Source of the DNA: DATBLE01 sp963791425
Lineage (GTDB): Bacteria; Actinomycetota; Thermoleophilia; Gaiellales; Gaiellaceae
Assembly (NCBI GenBank): GCA_963791425.1
Contig: CAWBSE010000004.1
Location: 186,001 to 250,000 of the forward strand
DNA: 64,000 bases
Direction of reading: 5' to 3'
Part shown: in pieces, positions 16,294 through 26,750 of the stretch
Position numbering within the stretch: position 1 is the first letter of the stretch
Layout: every line of letters starts with the position of its first letter
Translations under genes and position numbers: made by a program
The notes under the pieces: model-generated
Database searches by the model: none
Told to the model about the DNA's origin: nothing
What the model saw: the letters and a program-made list of their open reading frames with translations, nothing else

Positions 16294-19227
16294 ATGGCAG
16301 CTTGTCCAGGGTGCGGCAAGGAGCTATCGGGCGAGTTTTCGTTCTGCCCGTTCTGCGCTGCCCCGCTGGTCCGGCCGGGCCGCGAGCAGCGGAAGACGGT
16401 GACCGTGGTGTTCTGCGACGTGACCGGGTCGACAGCGCTTGGCGAAGCGTCGGATCCTGAAGTCCTGCGGGCTCTTCTCGCGCGCTACTTCGACCGGATG
16501 CGCGAGCTCGTCGAAGCTCACGGCGGCACGGTCGAGAAGTTCATCGGCGATGCTGTGATGGCGGTCTTCGGCGTGCCTGTCGCTCATGAAGACGACGCAC
16601 TGCGGGCGGTGCGCGCCGCGGCTGAGATGAGCGAGGCCGTCCGTTCGCTGGGCATTCAGGTGCGGATCGGTGTGAACACCGGCGAGGTGGTCACCGGGAC
16701 CGAGGAACGGCTCGCGACGGGGGACGCGGTCAACGTCGCGGCTCGGCTTGAGCAGGCGGCCGGCCCCGGCGAGGTACTGCTGGGCGACGAGACGATGCGG
16801 CTGGTCGAGAGCGCGATCGAGGCAGACCCCGTAGGCCTGCTCGAACTGAAAGGCAAGGCGGAACCCGTCCCCGCCTTCCGGCTCGTTCGGGTCGGCGAGG
16901 CGCCGGAGCGGGCCCACGGTTCCGTGTTCGTGGGCCGGGACCGCGAGCTGGAGCTGATCCTGGAGACGTGGGAACGCGTTGTGGTCGACGAACGTTGCGA
17001 ACTTCTGACGATCGTCGCAGAGGCGGGGATCGGGAAGACGCGGCTCGTCGCCGAGGCGCTGTCGCAGATCGGCGCGCGCGTGGTTCGCGGCCGCTGTCTG
17101 CCCTACGGCGACGGCATCACCTACTGGCCCGTCGTCGAGGTGGTGAAGCAGCTCGGCGCCCGGCCCGCGGATCCGGCGGCGGCGAGAGCACTGGCGTCGC
17201 TCCTCGACGAAACGGTGGGCGGGTCGAGCGCGGAAGAGATCGCGTGGGGATTTCGGAAGCTCCTCGAACAGCAGGCGCCGCTCGTCTGCGTCTTCGACGA
17301 CTTGCAGTGGGGCGAAGGCACGTTCCTCGATCTGATCGAGCACGTCGCTCTCCTCTCGGCCGGGGCGCCCGTCCTGCTTCTCTGCACGGCGCGGCCGGAG
17401 CTGCTCGACCTGCGACCGGCCTGGCCGGTGGCGCTTCGCCTGGAGCCGCTCGAAGCGGATGCAGTCGACCGTCTCGTCCCTGGGACGCTGCCCGACGACC
17501 TCCGCGGCCGAATCACCCACGCGGCCGGAGGCAACCCCCTCTTCGTCGTCGAGATGGTGGCGATGGCCGGCGACGGTCGCGGCGACATCACCGTTCCGCC
17601 GACTCTCCAGGCGCTCCTCACCGCCCGGCTCGACCAGCTCGACCAGCCCGAGCGGCTCGTGCTGGAGCGCGGCGCCGTGGAAGGCGAGATCTTCCACCGG
17701 GGCGCCGTCCAGACCCTCATCCCCGGCGAGACGCAGGTCACGGCGAGGCTTGCGTCGCTCGTCCGCCGCGAGCTCGTCCGCCCCGACCGGGCCCAGATCC
17801 CGGGCGAGGACGGCTTCCGGTTCCGGCACCTCCTGATCCGCGACGCGGCGTATGAAGGGCTGCCGAAATCGGTCAGAGCGGAGCTCCACGCGAGCTTCTC
17901 CGTCTGGCTCGCCGAGCACGGCACGGGCCTCGTCGAGCTGGACGAGCTGACCGGCCACCACCTCGAGCAGGCCGCTCGCTACCGCATCGAGCTCGGACAG
18001 CCCGACTCCGAGCTGGCGAGGCGCGCCGGCGCGCGCCTCGCTGCTGCCGGTCGGCGGGCTCTCTGGCGCAGCGATGTCAAAGCGGCCGAGAATCTGCTGC
18101 GCCGCTCGCTCGAGCTGACCCGTCCTTATGGACTGGACGTGGCCCTCGAGCTGGATCTCGCCTCGGCGGTCTCCATCAACGCCGGGCTCCGAGCCGCAGT
18201 CGACATAGCGGAAGCGGCTGCCGAGCGAGCACGCGAGGCCGGCGACCGCCCACGTGAGGCTCTGGCGCGAGCATCCGTGGAGCACCGTCTCGTGTGGCTC
18301 AACGTCGAGACCGGCATCGACGCGCTGGAGGGGCTTCTCACCGAGGCCCTCCAGGGTCTGGACGGTGAACGCGATCATGCCGAGCTCGTCCACGTCTGGT
18401 CGCTGTTCAGCTACGGAGTTGCCAACTTCCGCGCGCGGTTCGAAGACGTCGCGAACGCTGCGCGAGAATCGTTGCGACATGCACGGCTCGCCGGCTGGCA
18501 CGGCTGGCGCACGTACACGCTCCAGATGGCCCTGATTCTTGGACCGGAGCCCGCAGACGATGCCATTCGGGAGCTTCAGGCAACCCTGCCGTCCGAGTCC
18601 CATCCCGAGACCGACCTGACGTACGCGATGCTGCTGGCCATGCTGGGCCGGCACGACGAAAGCCGGCGACTTACGGACGACGCTTTGCGCAGGTACTCCG
18701 ACCTGCTTGGCGAGGAGATCCACGACCCCTATTCCGCGGAGGTCGCCATCCTCGCAGGCGACCTCGAGCGGGCCGCCGACCACTACGCCTCGTTCTGTGC
18801 GCGGCTGGAGCGACGAGGCCAGGTGGGCAATTCCTCCGTCTACGAGCCCAGGCTGGGACGGATCCTGTGCTCGCTCGGGCGCTACGCCGAGGCCGAGCGT
18901 CTGGCGCGGCGCGGCCGTGAGCTGACCACGCCCGGCGACATCGCTTCGGAGATGGCATGGCGTCAGACCCAAGCACTCGTCGATTCGCAGCGAGGCGACC
19001 ATGCCAGAGCGGAGAAACTCGCGCGCGAGGCGGTCGCGTTCGGGGAGGAGACCGACAGCCTCAACGGTCAGGGGGATGCTCTCTGCGATCTCGCCGAAGT
19101 GCTCGCAGCCGGGGGAAGACCTTCCGAGGCACGAGCGGCCCTCGAGCGGGCGCTCGACAGATACGAGCGGAAGGCCAACGTCGCCATGGCGGAGCGCACG
19201 CGCGTCCGGATCGCCGGGCTCGGTTAG
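16294..19227 (+). CDS. Adenylate/guanylate cyclase with AAA-type ATPase and TPR-like region
   Basis: A 977-residue multidomain signalling protein. Residues 1-30 form a zinc ribbon (CPGCGKEL and CPFCAAP). Residues about 33-205 are a class III nucleotide cyclase (TVVFCDVTGSTALG, FIGDAVMAVFG, VRIGVNTGEVVTG, AVNVAARLEQ) with both metal-binding Asp. Residues about 215-560 are an ATPase with Walker A EAGIGKTRL and Walker B VCVFDDLQWG. The rest is helical, TPR-like. It probably makes cAMP or cGMP in response to protein partners. A TAGACT hexamer lies 6 bases before ATG. The convergent neighbour binds cyclic nucleotides, which suggests a local signalling pair. Confidence 0.9.
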   Translation: MAACPGCGKELSGEFSFCPFCAAPLVRPGREQRKTVTVVFCDVTGSTALGEASDPEVLRALLARYFDRMRELVEAHGGTVEKFIGDAVMAVFGVPVAHEDDALRAVRAAAEMSEAVRSLGIQVRIGVNTGEVVTGTEERLATGDAVNVAARLEQAAGPGEVLLGDETMRLVESAIEADPVGLLELKGKAEPVPAFRLVRVGEAPERAHGSVFVGRDRELELILETWERVVVDERCELLTIVAEAGIGKTRLVAEALSQIGARVVRGRCLPYGDGITYWPVVEVVKQLGARPADPAAARALASLLDETVGGSSAEEIAWGFRKLLEQQAPLVCVFDDLQWGEGTFLDLIEHVALLSAGAPVLLLCTARPELLDLRPAWPVALRLEPLEADAVDRLVPGTLPDDLRGRITHAAGGNPLFVVEMVAMAGDGRGDITVPPTLQALLTARLDQLDQPERLVLERGAVEGEIFHRGAVQTLIPGETQVTARLASLVRRELVRPDRAQIPGEDGFRFRHLLIRDAAYEGLPKSVRAELHASFSVWLAEHGTGLVELDELTGHHLEQAARYRIELGQPDSELARRAGARLAAAGRRALWRSDVKAAENLLRRSLELTRPYGLDVALELDLASAVSINAGLRAAVDIAEAAAERAREAGDRPREALARASVEHRLVWLNVETGIDALEGLLTEALQGLDGERDHAELVHVWSLFSYGVANFRARFEDVANAARESLRHARLAGWHGWRTYTLQMALILGPEPADDAIRELQATLPSESHPETDLTYAMLLAMLGRHDESRRLTDDALRRYSDLLGEEIHDPYSAEVAILAGDLERAADHYASFCARLERRGQVGNSSVYEPRLGRILCSLGRYAEAERLARRGRELTTPGDIASEMAWRQTQALVDSQRGDHARAEKLAREAVAFGEETDSLNGQGDALCDLAEVLAAGGRPSEARAALERALDRYERKANVAMAERTRVRIAGLG

Positions 19228-19231
19228 CCGG

Positions 19232-19639
19232 CTACGGCTGCGAAGGCTGGAGCAGCTCGACCAGGTGTTGGAGGAGCTTCCACGAGACGTCGGGGTTGTC
19301 CGCCACGAAGCGACGGAAATCCCACGACCTCATCGTCAGGCAGCGGAGGGGCGTGTCGGCTGTCACCGTCGCGGCTCGCTCTCGCTCGCCGATCAGTGCG
19401 AGCTCCCCGAAATAGTCACCTGGGCCGAGTTGGTCGATCGTCTTGCCGCCGACGCTGACGGACGCGTCCCCCTCGGCGATCACGAAGAAGTCGATGCCGC
19501 TCATCTTGCCCTGCTGGACGACCGCCGTCCCCGGCCGGAAGGTGCGCTCGCTCACATCGGCCGCGAGCTTCTTCAGCTGGCGCTGGCTGAGGCCGTTGAA
19601 GAGAGGGACCCGCTTGAGCTCGTCGACCCGACTGGCCAC
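19232..19639 (-). CDS. Cyclic nucleotide-binding domain protein
   Basis: A 135-residue protein consisting of one CAP-like cyclic nucleotide-binding domain: LFNGLSQRQLKKLA at the start, GTAVVQQGKMSG, and the phosphate-binding cassette GELALIGERERAATV, in which the Glu and Arg that contact ribose and phosphate are present. No DNA-binding domain follows, so it likely acts by protein contact. GTG start with a TAGGAT hexamer 6 bases upstream on the minus strand. It ends 4 bases from the cyclase gene that converges on it. Confidence 0.9.
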   Translation of the reverse strand: MASRVDELKRVPLFNGLSQRQLKKLAADVSERTFRPGTAVVQQGKMSGIDFFVIAEGDASVSVGGKTIDQLGPGDYFGELALIGERERAATVTADTPLRCLTMRSWDFRRFVADNPDVSWKLLQHLVELLQPSQP

Positions 19640-19735
19640 CCCACGATCCTAAACAGTCGCGACTCGGCGCGTTTGGAGGGAGTCTGCCGTGACCTCTGGA
19701 GGGTTTGAACGAAGTCTCATGAGGGGCATCCGAGA

Positions 19736-20494
19736 TCAGCTCTCGCGCAGGCGTCCGATGAGCCAGCACCCGGCTCGAACCACCATTCCCGGCGCCAGTT
19801 CATGCTCGAGGTCGACCGGAGCAACGACGCAGTCCAGGGTGACGGCGGCCGTTGCGATGCTGGCATGGACAAAGGGGTTGCCGGTGACCGAGTTCACGAG
19901 CGTGTCCGCCGAGAGGACACAGCCGGTGATCAGCGCTCGAGGCTCTGGAAGCGGCAGTTCCTCGTCCTGCTCGTGGGGCCGGTCGAAGAACAGACCGGTC
20001 GGGATCAGCGATCGCCCGCCGAGTGGGGGAATGCCCGAAGCCTCGTACTCGGCTGCTGCGTGGGCGCCGAACGCCGATTCGCTCTCCCAGACCTCGACGA
20101 TCTCTTCGAAGAAGGCAGTGAGCGACAGCTCCCGCGCTGTCGTCGTGCCACCTCGAAGCAGGTGGTGGACGTCTTCGAGTTGGAGCGGCAGCGGAAAGGC
20201 GTCCTCGCCGTCCTCGAGCACCTGGACGATCACCGTGGCATCGAACTCGGGTTCGAATCCCTCGACGACGGTGGCTTCCGAGATCGGGGCGCGGCACGAC
20301 GCGTCAAAACTCGGGGCCGCCGTCACGAGCGCGTTCTCGGGGTTCGACCAGGCTGCCAGCGACGCGCCACTCGGATCTCGCCAGACCATGCTCCGCCCGC
20401 CGTCTGCCATCGGATGCCAGTCGCCCAGGGGGATGGCGTGGTCCATGAAGGCGCGGACGTCGTCGACCCCGATCGCCTGGAAATGTCCCGCCAT
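19736..20494 (-). CDS. Hypothetical protein
   Basis: About 252 residues from ATG 20494 (MAGHFQAIGVDDV); an in-frame start 36 bases earlier is possible. The sequence is acidic, without signal peptide or membrane segments. The N-terminal half has features reminiscent of glyoxalase/bleomycin-resistance-like folds (DVRAFMDHA, WRDPSGASLAAW), but this is weak. I do not recognise a family. It sits between the cyclic-nucleotide-binding gene and the divergent trigger factor gene, with no operon evidence. Confidence 0.6.
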   Translation of the reverse strand: MAGHFQAIGVDDVRAFMDHAIPLGDWHPMADGGRSMVWRDPSGASLAAWSNPENALVTAAPSFDASCRAPISEATVVEGFEPEFDATVIVQVLEDGEDAFPLPLQLEDVHHLLRGGTTTARELSLTAFFEEIVEVWESESAFGAHAAAEYEASGIPPLGGRSLIPTGLFFDRPHEQDEELPLPEPRALITGCVLSADTLVNSVTGNPFVHASIATAAVTLDCVVAPVDLEHELAPGMVVRAGCWLIGRLRES

Positions 20495-20556
20495 CGGTGA
20501 AGCATGCCGCGTACTCAGGCGGTAGCCCATACCTCCGCGGCTACGATTGCCACCTC

Positions 20557-21906
20557 ATGGCTGCGCGCGTCGAGGAGCTCCCCGAGAACAAGGTCCGCCT
20601 GACGGTCGACGTGCCGGCGCACGACGTTCACCACGCCGTCGAGCACGCCGCCTCCGACCTCTCCGAGAGCATGAAGTTCCCCGGCTTCCGCAAGGGGAAG
20701 GTGCCGCGGGAGGTGCTCATCTCGCGCATCGGCAAGGAGCGGCTGTACAGCGAGGCGGTCGAGAGCCACATCGAGGGCTGGTACCGCAACGCGCTCGCCG
20801 GGACGAAGATCCGGCCGATCGCCCGCCCCCAGTACGACTACGAGCTTCCCGACACGGCCGAAACGGACTTCAGCTTCACCGCCACGGTCGACGTCCTGCC
20901 GCCGGTCGAAGTCGCCGACTGGAAGACGCTCCAGGTGCCGTTCGCCGACGCCGAGGTGCCGCCCGAGCTGGTCGACCAGCAGGTCGAGGCGCTGCGCTTC
21001 GCCGTCGCCGAGCTGGCGCCCGTCGAGCGGCCCGCGCAGGCGGGCGACACCGTCGTCGTCGACCTCGTCCAGGAGGGCGGGGAGGCGCAGCGTGACTACG
21101 TGATCGACGTCGGTGCCGGACGCGTGCTCGAGGAGATCGAGGAGGGCATCCTCGGGATGTCGGCCGGCGAGAAGAAAAGCGTCGAGTTCGAGCTCGGCGA
21201 TGGGGCGAAGGGCACCGTCGAGATCGCGCTCAAGGACGTGAAGGAGAAGATTCTGCCGCCGCTCGACGACGAGCTGGCGCGCTCCGCGAGCGAGTTCGAC
21301 ACGCTCGACGAGTTGCGCGCCGACCTCTCGGAGAAGATCGGGGCGCAGATCGCGGAGGAGGCCGAGAGCCAGTTCCGCGCCGCCGCCGCCGACGCGCTGG
21401 TCGAGGCGTCGAAGGTCCAGCTTTCCGGTCCGATGGTCGAGGCTCGCACCCGCGAGCTGCTCGGCGGGCTCGTCCAGTCGCTCGAGCGCCGCGGAATCTC
21501 GCCCGAGACCTACCTCGCCGTCTCCAACCAGACGCCGCAGCAGCTCGAGGAGCGGCTGCGCGGCGAGGCTGCGCTCTCGGTCGCACGCGAGCTGGTGCTG
21601 GAGGCCGTCGCCGACAAGGCGGGGCTCGAGGTCACCGACGACGAGCTGCGCGAGTTCATCCGCGAGCACGCCGAGGCCGAGGGCGAAGCGGCCGACGAAG
21701 TCGTCGAGCAGGTGTTCGCAAGCGGGCGGCACGAGCTGCTCCGCGAGGACCTGAGGATGCGCAAGGCGCTCGACCTCGTCGTCGCCGAGGTGGAACGAAT
21801 CCCCTTCGAGCTCGCTGAGGCGCGCGAGAAGCTGTGGACCCCCGACAAAGGAGCCGCCGCTCCCGAGACGAAGCTGTGGACCCCCGGAACCAAGGAGCCT
21901 GCATGA
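20557..21906 (+). CDS. tig: Trigger factor
   Basis: A 449-residue ribosome-associated chaperone. The ribosome-binding signature is present (FPGFRKGKVP, residues about 46-55). It is followed by a PPIase-like middle domain (about 150-235, QAGDTVVVDL and a short GMSAGEKKSVEFEL) and a long helical C-terminal arm. Near the end the motif KLWTP occurs twice (EKLWTPDKG and TKLWTPGTK), an odd duplication. TACGAT lies 9 bases before ATG. The stop overlaps the clpP start (ATGA), so nascent-chain folding and proteolysis genes are coexpressed, as in many bacteria. Confidence 0.95.
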   Translation: MAARVEELPENKVRLTVDVPAHDVHHAVEHAASDLSESMKFPGFRKGKVPREVLISRIGKERLYSEAVESHIEGWYRNALAGTKIRPIARPQYDYELPDTAETDFSFTATVDVLPPVEVADWKTLQVPFADAEVPPELVDQQVEALRFAVAELAPVERPAQAGDTVVVDLVQEGGEAQRDYVIDVGAGRVLEEIEEGILGMSAGEKKSVEFELGDGAKGTVEIALKDVKEKILPPLDDELARSASEFDTLDELRADLSEKIGAQIAEEAESQFRAAAADALVEASKVQLSGPMVEARTRELLGGLVQSLERRGISPETYLAVSNQTPQQLEERLRGEAALSVARELVLEAVADKAGLEVTDDELREFIREHAEAEGEAADEVVEQVFASGRHELLREDLRMRKALDLVVAEVERIPFELAEAREKLWTPDKGAAAPETKLWTPGTKEPA

Positions 21907-22487
21907 GCCCGTTGATCCCCATGGTGATCGAACAGACCTCGCGTGGCGAGCGTGCGTTCGACATCTACTCGCGCTTGCTGAACGAGCGCATCATCTTCCT
22001 CGGCACGCCCGTCGACGACCAGATCGCAAACCTGATCGTCGCGCAGCTGCTGCACCTCGAGTCCGAGGACCCCGACAAGGACATCTCGATCTACATCAAC
22101 TCACCGGGCGGCTCCGTGTACTCCGGGCTCGCGATCTACGACACGATGCAGTTCATCAAGCCCGACGTGCAGACCATCTGTGTCGGCATCGCGATGAGCA
22201 TGGGCGCACTCCTTCTTGCCGGTGGGGCGAAAGGGAAGCGGATGGCGCTGCCGAATGCCAAGATCCTGATCCACCAGGTCTGGGGTGGCTACCAGGGGCA
22301 GGCGACCGATATCGAGATCCACGCGAGGGAGACGATCGCCCTCAAGCGGAAGATGGAAGAGATCATGTCCCACCACACCGGCCAGGCCCTGGAGAAGGTC
22401 TCCAAGGACATGGAACGCGACTACTTCATGAGCTCCGATGAGGCGAAGGAGTACGGGATCATCGACCAGGTGATCGAACACCGCTGA
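21903..22487 (+). CDS. clpP: ATP-dependent Clp protease proteolytic subunit
   Basis: A 194-residue serine protease subunit that forms the two-ring ClpP barrel. Catalytic Ser99 lies in GIAMSMGALLL and His124 in AKILIHQ, at the standard spacing; the third residue is an Asp near 173. SPGGSVYSG (oxyanion region) is also conserved. The N-terminal PMVIEQTSRGERAFDIYSRLL is typical. ATG overlaps the trigger factor stop, and clpX follows after 44 bases, giving the conserved tig-clpP-clpX order. Confidence 0.97.
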   Translation: MSPLIPMVIEQTSRGERAFDIYSRLLNERIIFLGTPVDDQIANLIVAQLLHLESEDPDKDISIYINSPGGSVYSGLAIYDTMQFIKPDVQTICVGIAMSMGALLLAGGAKGKRMALPNAKILIHQVWGGYQGQATDIEIHARETIALKRKMEEIMSHHTGQALEKVSKDMERDYFMSSDEAKEYGIIDQVIEHR

Positions 22488-22531
22488 GTCGAGGGCTAGG
22501 CGAGAGCGAGAAATCGAGGTACAACGAGACT

Positions 22532-23818
<1,287 letters not shown>

Positions 23819-23828
23819 ACTCTCCCGC

Positions 23829-24251
23829 GTGAACGTCGGAGACACCTACGGCCCCACCGGCTGGCTGGAGATCACGCAGGAGCGGATCGACCAGTTCGCC
23901 GAGGCGACCGGCGACCCCCAGTGGATCCACGTCGATCCCGAGAAGGCCGCCCAGGGGCCGTTCGGGACGACGATCGCCCACGGTTTCCTCACGCTGTCGC
24001 TGCTCGTCAAGTTCACGATCGAGGCGCGGCCGGACGAGGACGAGTTCAAGATGGGGATCAACTACGGCGTCAACCGGGTGCGTTTCCCGGCGCCGGTGCC
24101 GGTCGGCAGCAAGCTCCGCGCGCACTTCAAGGTGCTCGAGGTGACCGACATCGAGGGCGGCATCCAGGCCGTGGTCGAGGGCACAGTCGAGCGCGAGGGC
24201 TCGGAGAAGCCCGTCTGCGTCGCCGAGATGGTCTCGCGGCACTATCGCTGA
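23829..24251 (+). CDS. MaoC-like (R)-hydratase, hotdog fold
   Basis: A 140-residue protein with the hydratase-2 signature: FAEATGDPQWIHVDPEKA supplies the catalytic Asp and His and GTTIAHGFLTLSLL the following helix. Single-hotdog MaoC proteins hydrate enoyl thioesters or act in related acyl chemistry. GTG start, 10 bases after the clpX stop, with TAGACT 7 bases upstream. Length equals the usual single-domain form. Its acyl substrate is unknown. Confidence 0.92.
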   Translation: MNVGDTYGPTGWLEITQERIDQFAEATGDPQWIHVDPEKAAQGPFGTTIAHGFLTLSLLVKFTIEARPDEDEFKMGINYGVNRVRFPAPVPVGSKLRAHFKVLEVTDIEGGIQAVVEGTVEREGSEKPVCVAEMVSRHYR

Positions 24252-24277
24252 CGCGCGTTCCGCGTTAGGTTCAGCAG

Positions 24278-25764
24278 ATGATCGACGCGGAATTCGCGGA
24301 GTTGCAGGCACGTTTGCGCGATCTCTGGCCGAACGTGACGCTGCGCTCGATCGGGGACGTCGAGCGCACGATCGTCGTCGTCCACTCGATCAGCTTCGAC
24401 GCCCCCGACCAGCTGATCCCCGATTTCCCGGCGTACGAGGAGCGGTTCCTCTGCCTGGTGCTCAGCCTGCTGCGCGCGCCGCGGTCGCGGGTGATCTACG
24501 TCACGTCGCAGCCGATCCTGCCGCGGTTGATCGATTACTACTTCGGCCTCGTCCCCGACCTCGACACGCCGGAGGCGCGCAGCCGGTTCCTGCCGGTGAC
24601 GCTCGTCGACGGGCGCAACCAGCCCCTGGCGCAGAAGCTGCTCGACCGGCCCGGCGCGATCGAGTCGGATCCGCGAGCATGATCGGCAACCCGGAGCTCG
24701 CGATGATGCTGCCGTTCATGGTGTCGCCGGCCGAGGTCGAGCTGGCCGTCCGGCTCGGGATCCCGATGTTCGGGACGCACCCCGACCTCGCCTGGCTCGG
24801 CACGAAGCAGGGCAGCCGGCAGGTGTTCCTGGACGAGGACGTCCCGCACCCGGTCGGGCTCGACGTCACCGACCGCGGCCGACCTCGAGCGCGCGGTCGC
24901 GGAGCTGCGGGCGCAGCGCCCGCGGGCACGGCGCGCGATTGCGAAGCTGAACGACGGGGTCAGCGGCCTCGGGAACGCGCAGATCGAGCTGGCGCTCGTC
25001 GACCGACGGCCTCGAGGCCGCGCTCGAGCTCGAGGACACCGAGATCACGGTCGAGGAGTACCTGGCGGCATTCGACGAGCAGGGCGGGATCGTCGAGGAG
25101 CTCGTCGAGGGTGACGACTTCCGCAGTCCGAGCGTCCAGCTGCGGATGAGCCCGTCCGGGCAGGTGGACATCCTCTCGACGCACGACCAGGTGCTCGGCG
25201 GTCCGAACAACCAGACCTATTTCGGCTGCCACTTCCCCGCGGATCCGGAGTACGCGGCGAGGCTCGCGGCCGAGGGCCTGAAGGTCGGCAGGCGGCTCGT
25301 GCGCGAAGGCGCGCTCGGGCGCGCGGCCGTCGACTTCGTCGCCGTGCGAGACGGCGGGCTGTGGCGGCTGAACGCCGTCGAGATCAACCTCCGCTGCGGC
25401 GGGACGACGCATCCGTTCTTCGCGCTCCAGACGCTGACCGACGGCGTCTACGAGCCGCTCTCGGGCGAGTACCGCACGCGGCTCGGCGACCTCAAGTACT
25501 ACGCGGCCACCGACCATCTCGACTCGCCGGCGTACCAGGCGCTCACTCCGGACGACCTGCTCGACGTCGTCGCCGAGCGTGGGCTCGGCTGGGACCGCGA
25601 GACCGAGACGGGCGTCCTCCTGCACATGGTCAGCGCGCTCGCCACCTCGGGCCGGGTCGGCCTGACCGCGATCGGCAACACGCTCGAGGAGGCCCGCGCG
25701 CACTATTACGCGGTCAAGGACGCGCTCGACGCTGCGACGCGTCGCGGTCGTCAAGGACGCCTAG
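24278..25764 (+). CDS. ATP-grasp peptide ligase-like protein (PGM1-type), with five inferred extra bases
   Basis: Four consecutive open stretches and a short tail form one gene of about 493 residues. The N-terminal part (IDYYFGLVPDLDTPEARSRF) matches the pre-ATP-grasp domain, the middle (IPMFGTHPDLAWLGTKQGSR, KLNDGVSG) the ATP-grasp domain, and the last part (QTYFGCHFP, LNAVEINLRCGGTTHPF) the metal-binding core and the PGM1 C-terminal domain of the pheganomycin peptide-ligase family. This family joins a carboxylate to an amine using ATP. Frame changes occur near 24670-24677 (two), 24873, 25003 and 25746, each removable as a single base. TAG overlaps the stop of the convergent regulator. Product unknown. 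Confidence 0.8.
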
Positions 25765-26501
25765 GCCGAGCGCAGCTCGGCCGACTGCTTGTCCTGCACC
25801 TGGTCGAGGATCGTCTCGAGGAGACGGCCCGAGGCGAGGACGTGCTCGCGGGCGAGCAGGCGGGCGCCCTGGACGCTGCGGGCGGCGATCGCCTCGCGGA
25901 TCGCACGGTGCTGCGCGTCGTTCCGCTCGTACAGATGGTCGATGTCGAGGCCGGCGGCCCAGACGACGTGCGTGAAGAAGCTGCGGCGGGCGCTCTTGGC
26001 GAGACGCTCGACGAACGGCGCGTCGGCGGCGGCGTAGATCACGTCGTGGAACGCGTGGTTCGCGCGCACCCAGTTCGCGACCAGCGCGCCGTCCTGCGTC
26101 CCCTCGCGCGCCCGCTTGCGCAGCTCGAGCGTCAGCTCGGCGAACAGCTTCTCGGCCGCGTCGAGCTCGGCCAGCCCCTCGTCGGTGATGCGCGGCGTCG
26201 CCAGCTCGGTGGCGAGGCTCTCGAGCTCGGCCCGGACGAGGAACGCCTCGCGCAGCTCGTCGCGCGACAGCGTCCGCACGCGGACGCCGCGGTTGGGGAC
26301 GAACGAGACGAGCCCGAGCGCCGCCAGCCGGCGCAGCGCCTCGCGAACGGGCGTGCGTGAGACCTGGAACTGCTCGGAGAGCTGCTCCTGGCGGAGCACC
26401 GTGCCCGGCGCGATCTCGCCGGACACGATCGCCTCCTCCAGGGCCAGCGCCAGGTCGTCGGCCTTGGTGCCGGCGGTGGACATGGCGCTGAGTCTAGGCA
26501 T
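25761..26501 (-). CDS. GntR-family transcriptional regulator, FCD type
   Basis: A 246-residue regulator (or 240 from ATG 26483). It has an N-terminal winged helix (LALALEEAIVSGEIAPG, QEQLSEQFQVSRTPVREALRRL) and a C-terminal all-helical FCD ligand domain with the metal-binding pattern DELREAFLVRAELE, NHAFHDVIY and QHRAIREAI. FCD regulators usually respond to organic acids. It is the last gene of a minus-strand run aceA, small gene, regulator, so the regulated pathway is probably the glyoxylate shunt. Candidate operators are the TTGGATCCAA pair upstream of aceA. Confidence 0.9.
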   Translation of the reverse strand: MPRLSAMSTAGTKADDLALALEEAIVSGEIAPGTVLRQEQLSEQFQVSRTPVREALRRLAALGLVSFVPNRGVRVRTLSRDELREAFLVRAELESLATELATPRITDEGLAELDAAEKLFAELTLELRKRAREGTQDGALVANWVRANHAFHDVIYAAADAPFVERLAKSARRSFFTHVVWAAGLDIDHLYERNDAQHRAIREAIAARSVQGARLLAREHVLASGRLLETILDQVQDKQSAELRSA

Positions 26502-26739
26502 CTAGCCTGCGGGAGGCGAGACGGCGAACGTGCAGTCGTCGATCCGCATCGGGACGAGCGGGAGGTCGCGCGTCGTGGATCCAGTCCTCGATCGCGTGCG
26601 CGAGCCGCTCCTCGTCGCAGTCCTCGACCTGGACGGCCAGCGGCGCGCCACCGACGACCTTGCCTTCGAGCCCGTGCTCGGCGAGGGCGGCGACGAGGCC
26701 CGGCCCGTCGGTCTCTCTGGTCAGCTCAACGGTCGACAT
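26502..26739 (-). CDS. Small protein between isocitrate lyase and regulator (one extra base)
   Basis: About 78 residues after removing one base near 26564. It starts MSTVELTRETDGPG with a GAGGAG ribosome-binding site just upstream, has a hydrophobic-acidic middle (LAVQVEDCDEERLAHAIEDWI), and ends LPLVPMRIDDCTFAVSPP, the stop lying directly before the regulator start. With the extra base it would read on in a basic frame, and through a second extra base it appears fused to isocitrate lyase. No named family is recognised; size and fold pattern suggest a small single-domain partner. Confidence 0.6.
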
Positions 26740-26750
26740 CTGGACTCCTC

